Below the pieces are notes generated by a model that did not search any database, was not told where the DNA came from, and was given only the letters and a program-made list of their open reading frames with translations. From contig CAZBGR010000023.1 of NCBI GenBank assembly GCA_964491535.1, positions 1 through 11,142 on the forward strand: a DNA stretch of 11,142 bases, written 5' to 3'. Source of the stretch: CAZBGR01 sp964491535. GTDB taxonomy: Bacteria > Bacillota_I > Bacilli_A > RF39 > UBA660. How positions within the stretch are numbered: the stretch's first letter is position 1; each line of letters begins with the position of its first letter. Below, piece after piece: positions 1-7,270 of the stretch. Position numbers and translations under genes: made by a program.

Positions 1-72
1 AGCTTTTTAATTTAAAATTAAATTAAATACATATTTTAAAAGTATTATATCATAATAATGATAGGTGATTAA

Positions 73-618
73 ATGAAAACAATTAAAAATTATGAATATG
101 CTGGTTTTTTTGTTATTACAATTCTTAGCTTGTTTTTTACTTTATTATTTTTTTATTCAAATCCTACTAATATCTTAAGTAATTGGTTTTTACCAATTAA
201 TACTAGCTTATGGGAATTTGCTAAATTAATGTTTACATCTATCTTAATCTATACCATAATTGAATATTTTGCCTTTGGCCATCAAGTTAGAAATTTCTTT
301 TTCGCGAAAGGGGGATCTTTATTTCTAGCTCCAATCATTTTTGTCTTAGGTAGTTATTTAATTGATTTTGCTATTGGAACAGTCTACACTACTACTCATG
401 TTTTAATGTTTATGACAGCCGTTGCTTTAGGTCAATATATAAGTTATTTATTTTTTGAAAGTGGCTATTATTTTAAATTAATGAATGAGTATGCTGTTAT
501 GGGAACTATCTTAATGATTGTCATGCTCTTATCTCAAATGTATCAAACGGCTAATATAAATGGAGCAATCTTTAAACCAATGCCCTTATATGAAAAACAA
601 ATCTTATTTAAAGGATAA
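73..618 (+). CDS. Integral membrane protein, DUF6512-like, function unknown
   Basis: A 181-residue polytopic membrane protein with about five hydrophobic segments (roughly residues 11-29, 53-69, 82-102, 107-127 and 141-158) and no large soluble domain. Between the first two segments it carries PINTSLWEFAKLMF (41-54), then IEYFAFG (63-69). This recalls the P-[IV]-N-E-S-x-W-E-H-x-K motif I associate with DUF6512 membrane proteins, although Glu is replaced by Thr and His by Phe here; the family call is from memory. The ATG at 73 follows a good Shine-Dalgarno sequence (AGGTGAT, 63-69). The gene stands alone, convergent with hisS and separated from it by a hairpin; in many Firmicutes aspS would flank hisS here. 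No catalytic motif is visible and I assign no function. The coding call is firm, the family call tentative. Confidence 0.85.
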   Translation: MKTIKNYEYAGFFVITILSLFFTLLFFYSNPTNILSNWFLPINTSLWEFAKLMFTSILIYTIIEYFAFGHQVRNFFFAKGGSLFLAPIIFVLGSYLIDFAIGTVYTTTHVLMFMTAVALGQYISYLFFESGYYFKLMNEYAVMGTILMIVMLLSQMYQTANINGAIFKPMPLYEKQILFKG

Positions 619-654
619 CTAAAATAATCATTAAAATAATGATTATTTTAGTTT
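616..654. terminator. Bidirectional terminator hairpin between convergent genes
   Basis: Positions 617-632 (AACTAAAATAATCATT) and 638-653 are perfect reverse complements around a 5-base loop, giving a 16-bp stem made almost entirely of A-T pairs. The 3' arm read on the plus strand contains TTATTTTAGTTT. The hairpin covers the TAA stop of the membrane-protein gene (616-618) and the stop of hisS (648-650). Both convergent transcripts would form it, so a shared bidirectional terminator is the natural reading. The stem is unusually poor in G-C and there is no long uninterrupted U-tract on either side, so efficiency cannot be judged. Confidence 0.65.
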
Positions 655-1919
655 AAATACTTTCTTAAATAATCCGTTAAATCTTCATTATTAATTTTAA
701 CTTCTTCTTTAATCTGATTATTTTTAATTGTTAAAAAACCCCCTTCTTGTTCTTCTTGACCAACAATAATTATATATTTAGCTTTTAAATAATCAGCTTG
801 TTTAAACTGTTTTTTTAAATTTCGATTTAAATAATCAGTATCTACTTTAAAACCTTTATTTCTTAATTCTTGAATTAATTTTAAAACTTTAACTTTTTCA
901 TTATCAGTCAAAGCTACTACATATAAATCAATCCTATCATCAATAGGTAAAACTATTTTTTCAGATTTCAAAGCTTCCATTAATCTCTCAATTCCCATTC
1001 CAAATCCAACCGCTGGGATTGATGGACCGCCTAAAGTTTCAATTAAATTATCATAACGACCTCCCCCACATAAAACATTTTGACTACCAAAACCTTTAAT
1101 TAAAGCTTCAATTTCAAAAACAGTTTCCGTATAATAATCTAAACCCCTAACTAAAGTATTCACTTCTTGATAATTAATCTTTAATTCATCTAAATATTTT
1201 TTTACTAAATTAAAATGATTAATTGATGATTCGCTTAAAAATTTATTAATTTTAGGAACATCAACCATTATTTCTTTATTAGCATCTACCTTACAATCTA
1301 AAATACGTAAGGGATTTTTATAATAACGATGATTACAATCTTCACATAATTCATTTAAATAAGGTTTAAAATAAGATAACAAAGCTTGACGATAATTAAG
1401 CCTAGTCCGCTTATCACCTAAAGAGTTTAATTTAACTTTAATCCCCTTTAAACCTAAACTTTGATATAAATTTACTGCAATACTAATAACTTCCGCTTCA
1501 ATCATCGGATCATGACTACCAAAGATTTCAATCCCAAATTGAAAGTGTTCACGAAAACGATTAGCTTGAGGCCTTTCATACCGATAAATTGGACATACAT
1601 AATAAAACTTTACGGGTTGTTTTTTATCAGCATATCTTTTATTCTCAAGATAACTTCTAACTACTGAAGTTGTCCCTTCAGGAATCAAAGTCATCTTTCT
1701 TCCCCCACGATCAATAAAATCATAAGTTTCTTTAGTTACAATATCAGTAGTCTCACCCGTCCCACGATAAAATAATTCACTTGATTCAAAACTAGGGGTC
1801 CTAATAAATTGATAATTATAAAGCCGCATCATATCTTCTATTTTAGCTTTTAAATAAAGAAATATATTAGCATCCCGACCATCTAAATCATAAGTTCCTT
1901 TTGGTTTTTGTAATTTCAT
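648..1919 (-). CDS. hisS: Histidine--tRNA ligase (HisRS, class II)
   Basis: Charges tRNA-His with histidine in the cytoplasm. Counting from the upstream ATG at 1928, the class II/HisRS signatures are ELFYRGTGETTDIV (51-64), PEGT (83-86), motif 2 YRYERPQANRFRE (115-127) with Gln130, histidine motif LVRGLDYYTETVFE (259-272), GGGRYDNLIETLGG (288-301) and motif 3 GFGMGIERL (308-316). The C-terminal anticodon-binding domain runs from about 330 to the end. Length is normal for bacterial HisRS. I prefer the ATG at 1919 (423 residues): the AAGAAGG ribosome site abuts the ATG at 1928 with no spacer but sits 9 bases from the one at 1919, and MKLQKPKGTYD matches the usual HisRS N terminus. One oddity is Ile82 where LRPEGT normally has Arg. 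It lies downstream of dtd with an 80-base gap holding its own promoter. Confidence 0.97.
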   Translation of the reverse strand: MKLQKPKGTYDLDGRDANIFLYLKAKIEDMMRLYNYQFIRTPSFESSELFYRGTGETTDIVTKETYDFIDRGGRKMTLIPEGTTSVVRSYLENKRYADKKQPVKFYYVCPIYRYERPQANRFREHFQFGIEIFGSHDPMIEAEVISIAVNLYQSLGLKGIKVKLNSLGDKRTRLNYRQALLSYFKPYLNELCEDCNHRYYKNPLRILDCKVDANKEIMVDVPKINKFLSESSINHFNLVKKYLDELKINYQEVNTLVRGLDYYTETVFEIEALIKGFGSQNVLCGGGRYDNLIETLGGPSIPAVGFGMGIERLMEALKSEKIVLPIDDRIDLYVVALTDNEKVKVLKLIQELRNKGFKVDTDYLNRNLKKQFKQADYLKAKYIIIVGQEEQEGGFLTIKNNQIKEEVKINNEDLTDYLRKYLN

Positions 1920-1968
1920 CTTTATCATCCTTCTTCTTAATCCTTGTTATAAGATTAGTTATAAATTC

Positions 1969-1997
1969 ATTCTAACAAAAAAACAGCTAAAAGTCGA
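1969..1997 (-). promoter_or_regulatory. Candidate sigma-A promoter for hisS
   Basis: Read on the minus strand: -35 TCGACT (1992-1997, 4 of 6 matches to TTGACA), a 17-base spacer, and -10 TAGAAT (1969-1974) preceded by TG one base upstream, an extended -10. Transcription would start near 1962 and leave a leader of about 43 bases, too short for a T-box. This would let hisS be expressed separately from the upstream relA-dtd genes. It is a consensus match only, in A+T-rich DNA. Confidence 0.5.
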
Positions 1998-2008
1998 GAA
2001 AATCAAAA

Positions 2009-2452
2009 TCAATCCCCACTATCTATAATAATAGTAACTGGACCATCATTAATTAAAGTAACTTCCATTTCAGCACCAAAAATACCCTCTTCTACCTTAA
2101 TCCCTGTTTCCTTTAACTTACTATTAAAGTGTTGATATAGTTTATCAGCTTCTTTAAAAGATAAAGAAGCAGTAAAACTAGGTCTTCTTCCTTTTTTAGA
2201 ATCTGCATATAATGTAAATTGAGAAATTGATAACAAGGACCCTTTTATATCTATTAACGAAAGATTCATTAGCCCCTTTTGATCATCAAAGATTCTTAAA
2301 TTAATAATTTTGTTAACCATATAATCAATATCTTTAATGGTATCTCCTCTTTTAAAAGCAACTAATAACACTAAACCATCATTAATTTGACCTGTTATTT
2401 TATTATCTACTTTAACTTTCGCTTTAGTAGTCCTTTGAATAACTGCTCTCAT
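2009..2452 (-). CDS. dtd: D-aminoacyl-tRNA deacylase (DTD)
   Basis: Cytoplasmic proofreading enzyme that hydrolyses D-amino acids, and glycine mis-attached to tRNA-Ala, from tRNA. The 147-residue length is typical of the family. Both active-site signatures are intact: SQFTLYAD at 77-84 and the Gly-cisPro motif NDGPVT at 135-140. The KKGRRPSF segment (86-93) and FGAEMEV (125-131) also match. The start codon overlaps the relA stop by one base (TAATG), with a GAAAGGG ribosome site inside the end of relA, so the two are translationally coupled. The relA-dtd-hisS order is the usual Firmicutes arrangement. The gene ends in TGA, evidence that UGA is a stop in this organism. Confidence 0.97.
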   Translation of the reverse strand: MRAVIQRTTKAKVKVDNKITGQINDGLVLLVAFKRGDTIKDIDYMVNKIINLRIFDDQKGLMNLSLIDIKGSLLSISQFTLYADSKKGRRPSFTASLSFKEADKLYQHFNSKLKETGIKVEEGIFGAEMEVTLINDGPVTIIIDSGD

Positions 2453-4602
2453 TATTTTATAACCCTTTCTACTTTATGAACGGTTGGAAGCTGTTTTAGT
2501 TCGTTAATTAATTTAAGTAATCTTTCTTTATCAGGGACTAATACAAGTACTTCGTAAATAATATAATCTTGATTATTTATAACATTTATTTTTTGAATAT
2601 TAGCTTCTGTCATCTTAGATAACATATCAACTAAAAAATGATCCCCTTTAGAACTTTCAATTATTAAATAAGCGGGCCATTTTTTATCACTTTTTTCATT
2701 CCAAGTAGCTTTTATTATTCTTTCTTTAAGATTCATAATATTATGACATTCTAAACGATGAATAGTAATACCTCGCCCTTTAGTAATATAACCTATAATG
2801 TCATCTCCTTTAATAGGATGACAACAATTAGCTAAAGTGATTTTTATTTCATCAATTCCTTCAATTAAAATATCATTTTTAATTGAAGAGATTGGTTTTT
2901 TATCATATTTAGTTAATTTTTCTAAAATTAATTTATCTTTAGATACTTTTTCTTTAGTTACTAAATTAATAAGATGGGTAAGGGAAACTTTTGAAGAACT
3001 AATCGCTGAATATAATTCAGAAGTATTAGTTAAAGATAACTCTCTTAATAAATATTTAATAGTCTGTTCATTAAAAAAATCATTAAATGCTATTTTTTGT
3101 CGTCTAAGTTCTTTTAAAAGTAAAGCTTCTCCCTTTTTTAAAAGATTATCTTTATTCATTTTATTAAGAAAATTCTTTATTTTATTTTTCGCTTGGGCAG
3201 TTTTAACAATCTTCAGCCATTCTCGAGTTGGTCCTTTTGATGATTTATCAACGTTTATTTTAACTATTTCACTATCTTTTAATTCATAATCTAAAGGAAC
3301 TATATTATCATTAACAATCGCTCCTACCATTTTATCACCAATATTACTATGAACTCGGTAAGCGAAATCAATTGGGGTACTACCAACCGGCAGCTCAATC
3401 ACATCCCCTTTAGGAGTAAAAAGATAAATATTATCATCAAGAATTTCTTGTTCTACTTGTTTTTTAAATTCATTACTATTTAAATCAGAAGTATTTAATT
3501 CAATTAATGATCTAAAAATATCTAATTTACGACTTAAAACATCTTTTCTTTTTTTATCTTTATAAGACCAATGAGCAGCCATCCCATGTTCAGCGATTTG
3601 ATCCATTTCATAAGTTCTAATTTGAATTTCAAAATAATAACCATCCACTCCAAAAACAGTCGTATGTAATGATTGATACATATTTTCTTTAGGCATGGCA
3701 ATAAAATCTTTAAATCTTTTAGGAATAGGTTTAAATTGAGCATGAATTAAACCTAATGCTAAATAACAATGTTGTTCTTTTAAAACATAAACTCGTAAAG
3801 CTAAAATATCATAAATATCACTAAATAAACGTCCTTTTTGTAATTTATTATAAATACTATAAATGCTTTTTGAACGACCTTTAATTTCATGTTTAATTTT
3901 ATTTTTATTTAAAATATTACTAATCTTGTTTTTCATTACTTTAATTGCTTGTTCTCGTTCTATTTTAGTATTATTTAGTTTTTTAACAATATCTTGATAA
4001 GCTTCATTTTTATAATATTTTAATGATAAATCTTCTAATTCACTTTTAATATTATATAAACCAAGACGATGAGCGATTGGGGCTAAAATGGTAAGTGTTT
4101 CTTTGGCAATCTCCTTTTGATCTTCTATCGGTAAGGACCATAAGGTTTGCATATCATGAAGTCGATCAGCTAATTTAATAAAGATTACTCTAACATCTTC
4201 ACATAAACCAACTAATATTTTTTTATAATAAGTAATATTATAATCACTTTCAGTAGGTAATGATAATTGATTTATTTTAGTAAAGCCCTTAACTAAGGAA
4301 CTTATTTCTAAACCAAATTGTTGTTTAAGTTCTTCATCACTAATATTCGTTTTAGCTTGAATCTCGTGCAATAAAGCAGCCGCTAAAGTAGCATAATCAG
4401 CATAAATATCAGTTAATAAAAAGGCTACGGCTAATAAATGGTTAAGTAAATCACTGCCATCCTTTCTTAAGTGTTGTTGATGATATTCTTTAGCGTAATA
4501 ATAAGCCTTTTCAATCATCAATCTTTCCTTTTCCTTCTTTAGATAAGGTTTTACTTTTATTAATAATTTATCAATTGTTAAACTTGGTTTTAAATTAAAC
4601 AT
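2452..4602 (-). CDS. relA: RelA/SpoT-family (p)ppGpp synthetase with a degenerate hydrolase domain
   Basis: Long Rel protein, 716 residues, of the size and domain order of Firmicute Rel: HD hydrolase domain (about 30-200), synthetase domain (about 235-350), TGS (about 391-452), helical region, CC zinc-finger-like segment (C593, C594 in NCCHP, C619) and ACT domain (about 644-716). The synthetase looks active: GRSKSIYSIYNKL (242-254), IYDILALR with Asp265, RFKD (296-299), YQSLHTTV (309-316) and the Glu325 of FEIQIRT. It would make (p)ppGpp from ATP and GTP/GDP at starved ribosomes. The hydrolase site is damaged: His55, His79 and Asp146 remain, but the usual HDxxED is HEIQAK (79-84) and LHN is LHD (Asp150). 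Net activity is therefore probably synthesis only. The AAGGAG site and ATG lie 13 bases after secDF; recJ and apt, often found here, are absent. Confidence 0.96.
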   Translation of the reverse strand: MFNLKPSLTIDKLLIKVKPYLKKEKERLMIEKAYYYAKEYHQQHLRKDGSDLLNHLLAVAFLLTDIYADYATLAAALLHEIQAKTNISDEELKQQFGLEISSLVKGFTKINQLSLPTESDYNITYYKKILVGLCEDVRVIFIKLADRLHDMQTLWSLPIEDQKEIAKETLTILAPIAHRLGLYNIKSELEDLSLKYYKNEAYQDIVKKLNNTKIEREQAIKVMKNKISNILNKNKIKHEIKGRSKSIYSIYNKLQKGRLFSDIYDILALRVYVLKEQHCYLALGLIHAQFKPIPKRFKDFIAMPKENMYQSLHTTVFGVDGYYFEIQIRTYEMDQIAEHGMAAHWSYKDKKRKDVLSRKLDIFRSLIELNTSDLNSNEFKKQVEQEILDDNIYLFTPKGDVIELPVGSTPIDFAYRVHSNIGDKMVGAIVNDNIVPLDYELKDSEIVKINVDKSSKGPTREWLKIVKTAQAKNKIKNFLNKMNKDNLLKKGEALLLKELRRQKIAFNDFFNEQTIKYLLRELSLTNTSELYSAISSSKVSLTHLINLVTKEKVSKDKLILEKLTKYDKKPISSIKNDILIEGIDEIKITLANCCHPIKGDDIIGYITKGRGITIHRLECHNIMNLKERIIKATWNEKSDKKWPAYLIIESSKGDHFLVDMLSKMTEANIQKINVINNQDYIIYEVLVLVPDKERLLKLINELKQLPTVHKVERVIK

Positions 4603-4615
4603 TTAAATCTCCTTC

Positions 4616-6841
4616 TTATTTATTTATCCCGCTTATTTCAAGTTCATCTAAGTCATCTTTAAATATTTGTTTATTTTTCTTTTTGCCAATCTTATTTCTT
4701 TCTAATAAATACCATAATTGACTAGCAAAAAATAAAGAAGAATAAGTTCCAACTACTAAACCAATTAATAAAGCAAGATTAAAATTAAAAATGGATGGGG
4801 TTCCAAAGATAATTAAACATATAACTGGTAAAGCAGTCGTTAAACTTGTGTGTATATTTCTTAATAAACTAACTCTTAAACTATCATTAATAAGTTCTTT
4901 TAAAGCTATTTTGGTAGTTATATTAGCTGAATTAATTTTTACCTTTTCTCTAATTCGATCAAAAATAACCACCGTATCATTGATTGAATAACCAATAATC
5001 GCTAAGATAGCAGCTATAAAAATAATTGATATTTCTAAATGGAAGATAATAAATAAAGAAGTAACGATTAATAAATCATGTATTAAAGCTATTAAAGCTG
5101 ATAAAGCATAACTAAATTTAAAACGACAAGAAAGATAAATCATCATTCCTAAAGAAGCTGCTATAATAGCATAAAAAGCATTTAAGGTTAGTTCTTTTTT
5201 AACAATATTAGAAACTACTCCTATTTCAGTTTGAGCTTGATACTTTTTTGTAAAATAAGCTTCTAAGTTACTTATTTCCCCTTTAGTTAAAACCTTATCT
5301 AATTTAAAATAAAGGCTACCCCCACTACCATGATCTAAATCATTATATTGAAGATTAAACTCTTTTAAATCATCTTTTATTTCAGTAATAGATAATTTAT
5401 GATTAGAAGTTAAATTAATAAAAGTTCCCCCTTTATAATCGATACTTAAATTTAAAGATTTAGTATAGAAAAAACAACTAGCTAAAACAATAATTAATAA
5501 AGAAAGAGGCATAAATATTTTATACAGTTTAAACAAATCAGTTTGGGTAGCGATTGTTTTCTTAGCTTTAAAATTAATAAATGTTGATAATTTATGATCA
5601 AAATACTTTGTTTTAGCTAAAAGAATAATTATATATTTAACTAAATAAACCATAACTAAGATTGTAATAATAGTACTTATAATAAGCACTGTCGCGAAAC
5701 CTTTAATACTACTTTCACCAAAAATAAACATAATAATAGCCGCTATAATAGTAGTAATATTAGCATCCATAATAGAAGTAAATGATTGTTGATAACCCTT
5801 TTTTAAAGCTTTTGATAATGATAATTTGTTTCTCAATTCTTCTTTTATTCGTTCAAAACTAATAACTGCAGCATCAATTGCCATTCCAATTCCTAATAAA
5901 AGAGAGGTAATACCGGGTAGAGTTAAAACTCCTCCTATTAACCAAAAGATTAATAAGACTAAAAAGGTATATAAAAGAAGACTCAAACCAGCAATAAGAC
6001 CAGCTAAACGATAAACAATAAATAAGAAGATTAAAATAGCAAGAAATCCTATAATAGCGGCTGTTAAGGTTTTAGTTAAAGTTTGATCTCCTAATAAGGA
6101 ACCAACTGAACGTGAAGAAATCTCTTCTAATTTTGTTGGCAATGACCCTGAGTTAATTAATTCGACTAAAGCAGTAGCTTCTTCTTTACTAAAGTTTCCT
6201 TGAATAATAACATCACTAGCGAAAGCTTGAGATACAATAGCAGCTGATAAGCATTTTGAATTACTAAAAGATCCACATTTAATTTCTTCTTCTTTAAAAC
6301 TATCTTGACCTTCTTCAAAATCAAGCCAAATAACGATTCGATTATCTTGATAATCTTTTACTTTATTAGTTACTTGATAAAACTTATCTTTATCTTTAAT
6401 TGCTAAAGCAACTGCTGATTTACCATATTGATCAGCCCCTAATTTAGCAGCCCCACTTTCTAAAACATCACTGGCCATTAATAATTCATCATAAACATCA
6501 CGAAAAGTTAAACTAGCTACTTTACCTAAAATATCCCTAGCGGCTTCTTTATTAGTAACACCAGCTAATTGAACCCTAATACGATCATGACCCTCAATAA
6601 TAATATCTGGTTCACTAACACCTAAAACATCTATTCTTTTTAACATTGTTTTATAAGTATTATTAACCATCCCTTTAGTTAATGATTGTTTATCAAGAGG
6701 TTTAACAAGATATAATATTTCAAAACCCCCTTGTAAATCTAAACCATATTTAAGATTAGTTAATAGAGGATAAAATAAAACCCCGATGATGGCTATAATT
6801 AAAATAATAAAACTATAATACTTTATTAACTTACTATTCAT
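4616..6841 (-). CDS. secDF: Fused SecD-SecF protein translocase subunit
   Basis: Membrane protein that works with SecYEG, using the proton gradient to pull exported proteins through and release them outside. The 741 residues contain both halves in one frame. The SecD half has TM1 (9-27), the D1 motif GLDLQGG (33-39), a large extracellular P1 region, then five helices with AIDAAVISFERIKEE (321-335), where Asp323 corresponds to the conserved transport aspartate. The SecF half has TM7 (about 440-460), SIDYKGG (466-472), and GYSINDTVVIFDRIRE (617-632). Fusion is normal in Bacillus and relatives. Unusual points are Ala325 in place of the Asn of DAN and two cysteines (C189, C197) in the P1 region. 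A charged C-terminal tail follows the last helix. The start is supported by AAGGAG upstream, and comN ends 16 bases before it. Confidence 0.97.
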   Translation of the reverse strand: MNSKLIKYYSFIILIIAIIGVLFYPLLTNLKYGLDLQGGFEILYLVKPLDKQSLTKGMVNNTYKTMLKRIDVLGVSEPDIIIEGHDRIRVQLAGVTNKEAARDILGKVASLTFRDVYDELLMASDVLESGAAKLGADQYGKSAVALAIKDKDKFYQVTNKVKDYQDNRIVIWLDFEEGQDSFKEEEIKCGSFSNSKCLSAAIVSQAFASDVIIQGNFSKEEATALVELINSGSLPTKLEEISSRSVGSLLGDQTLTKTLTAAIIGFLAILIFLFIVYRLAGLIAGLSLLLYTFLVLLIFWLIGGVLTLPGITSLLLGIGMAIDAAVISFERIKEELRNKLSLSKALKKGYQQSFTSIMDANITTIIAAIIMFIFGESSIKGFATVLIISTIITILVMVYLVKYIIILLAKTKYFDHKLSTFINFKAKKTIATQTDLFKLYKIFMPLSLLIIVLASCFFYTKSLNLSIDYKGGTFINLTSNHKLSITEIKDDLKEFNLQYNDLDHGSGGSLYFKLDKVLTKGEISNLEAYFTKKYQAQTEIGVVSNIVKKELTLNAFYAIIAASLGMMIYLSCRFKFSYALSALIALIHDLLIVTSLFIIFHLEISIIFIAAILAIIGYSINDTVVIFDRIREKVKINSANITTKIALKELINDSLRVSLLRNIHTSLTTALPVICLIIFGTPSIFNFNLALLIGLVVGTYSSLFFASQLWYLLERNKIGKKKNKQIFKDDLDELEISGINK

Positions 6842-6857
6842 TCTTTAAAACTCCTTG

Positions 6858-7133
6858 TTAATTATCTTTTAAATTTAATTTTCGTTTACTAGTTATTAAA
6901 ATATTTTTCATATAATTATCAATAACTTCTTCATCACTACCTAAAATATCATTAACCATATCTGCTAATGATAAATTAATAGTAGATTTCCATTTAGTAT
7001 CCTTTAAATAATTCCAAATATCTTCTTCTTTAATATATTTAAGACCTCGTTGATAACACAATCTTTTTTTAGTTGCTAAAGCCGGTTTTAAACGTAGATA
7101 TAATTCTTTTAAACTATTAAACTTAAGTTCCAT
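6858..7133 (-). CDS. comN: ComN-like post-transcriptional regulator
   Basis: A small soluble protein of 91 residues matching the Firmicute post-transcriptional regulator family: LYLRLKPALATKK (12-24), then EEDIWNYLKDTKWK (36-49) followed by a helical LADMVNDIL segment (56-64). In Bacillus subtilis the family member (ComN, formerly YrzD) affects late-competence comE mRNA and binds DivIVA; whether that role holds here is unknown. Its position directly before secDF and divergent from spoVB is the same gene neighbourhood as in Bacillus, which supports orthology. The ATG at 7133 has an AGGTG ribosome site. It is the first gene of the comN-secDF-relA-dtd run and lies downstream of a plausible promoter. 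Confidence 0.85.
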   Translation of the reverse strand: MELKFNSLKELYLRLKPALATKKRLCYQRGLKYIKEEDIWNYLKDTKWKSTINLSLADMVNDILGSDEEVIDNYMKNILITSKRKLNLKDN

Positions 7134-7205
7134 TTAAGCACCTAAATCAATTACATTTATCTTTTATAATTGAATTTCCCTTTCTAGCTAACTTTTTATC
7201 CCTTT

Positions 7206-7234
7206 AAATATTTTATCTTTACTCACCATATTAT
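7206..7234 (+). promoter_or_regulatory. Possible sigma-E-like promoter for spoVB
   Basis: AAATATT (7206-7212), 14 bases, then CATATTAT (7227-7234) resembles the mother-cell sigma-E pattern of Bacillus (kmATATT, 13-14 bases, CATACAnT). spoVB is a sigma-E gene in Bacillus, which makes the match worth recording, but such A+T-rich strings arise easily by chance here. No good sigma-A -35/-10 pair was found on this strand in the same gap. Confidence 0.2.
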
Positions 7235-7261
7235 TATAGTACAAAAAACAAAAATTTTAAA
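7233..7261 (-). promoter_or_regulatory. Candidate sigma-A promoter for the comN-secDF-relA operon
   Basis: Read on the minus strand: -35 TTTAAA (7256-7261, 4 of 6), a 17-base spacer, and a perfect -10 TATAAT (7233-7238). Transcription would start near 7226, giving a leader of roughly 90 bases before comN in which I see no riboswitch or attenuator. The -35 abuts the ribosome site of the divergent spoVB gene, so the two genes' control elements are packed together in a 137-base gap. Confidence 0.5.
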
Positions 7262-7270
7262 GGTGATAAG

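Noticed and set aside
6..27. Palindromic TTTAATTT/AAATTAAA stretch as a terminator of a gene left of the window
   Set aside because: Pure A/T low-complexity sequence gives such pairings by chance, and no gene end is visible before it.
29..58. Sigma-E-like ACATATT and CATAATAA upstream of the gene at 73
   Set aside because: The spacer is 15 rather than 13-14 bases and the -10 match is poor.
1920..2008. T-box leader for hisS
   Set aside because: The gap is only 80 bases and the predicted leader about 43; no T-box consensus or specifier stem is visible.
2837..3289. 150-codon open frame on the plus strand
   Set aside because: It lies wholly antisense to relA, has no family resemblance and reflects the codon bias of the real gene; the same holds for shorter frames at 4791-4991, 5826-6014, 7234-7464 and 7720-7947.
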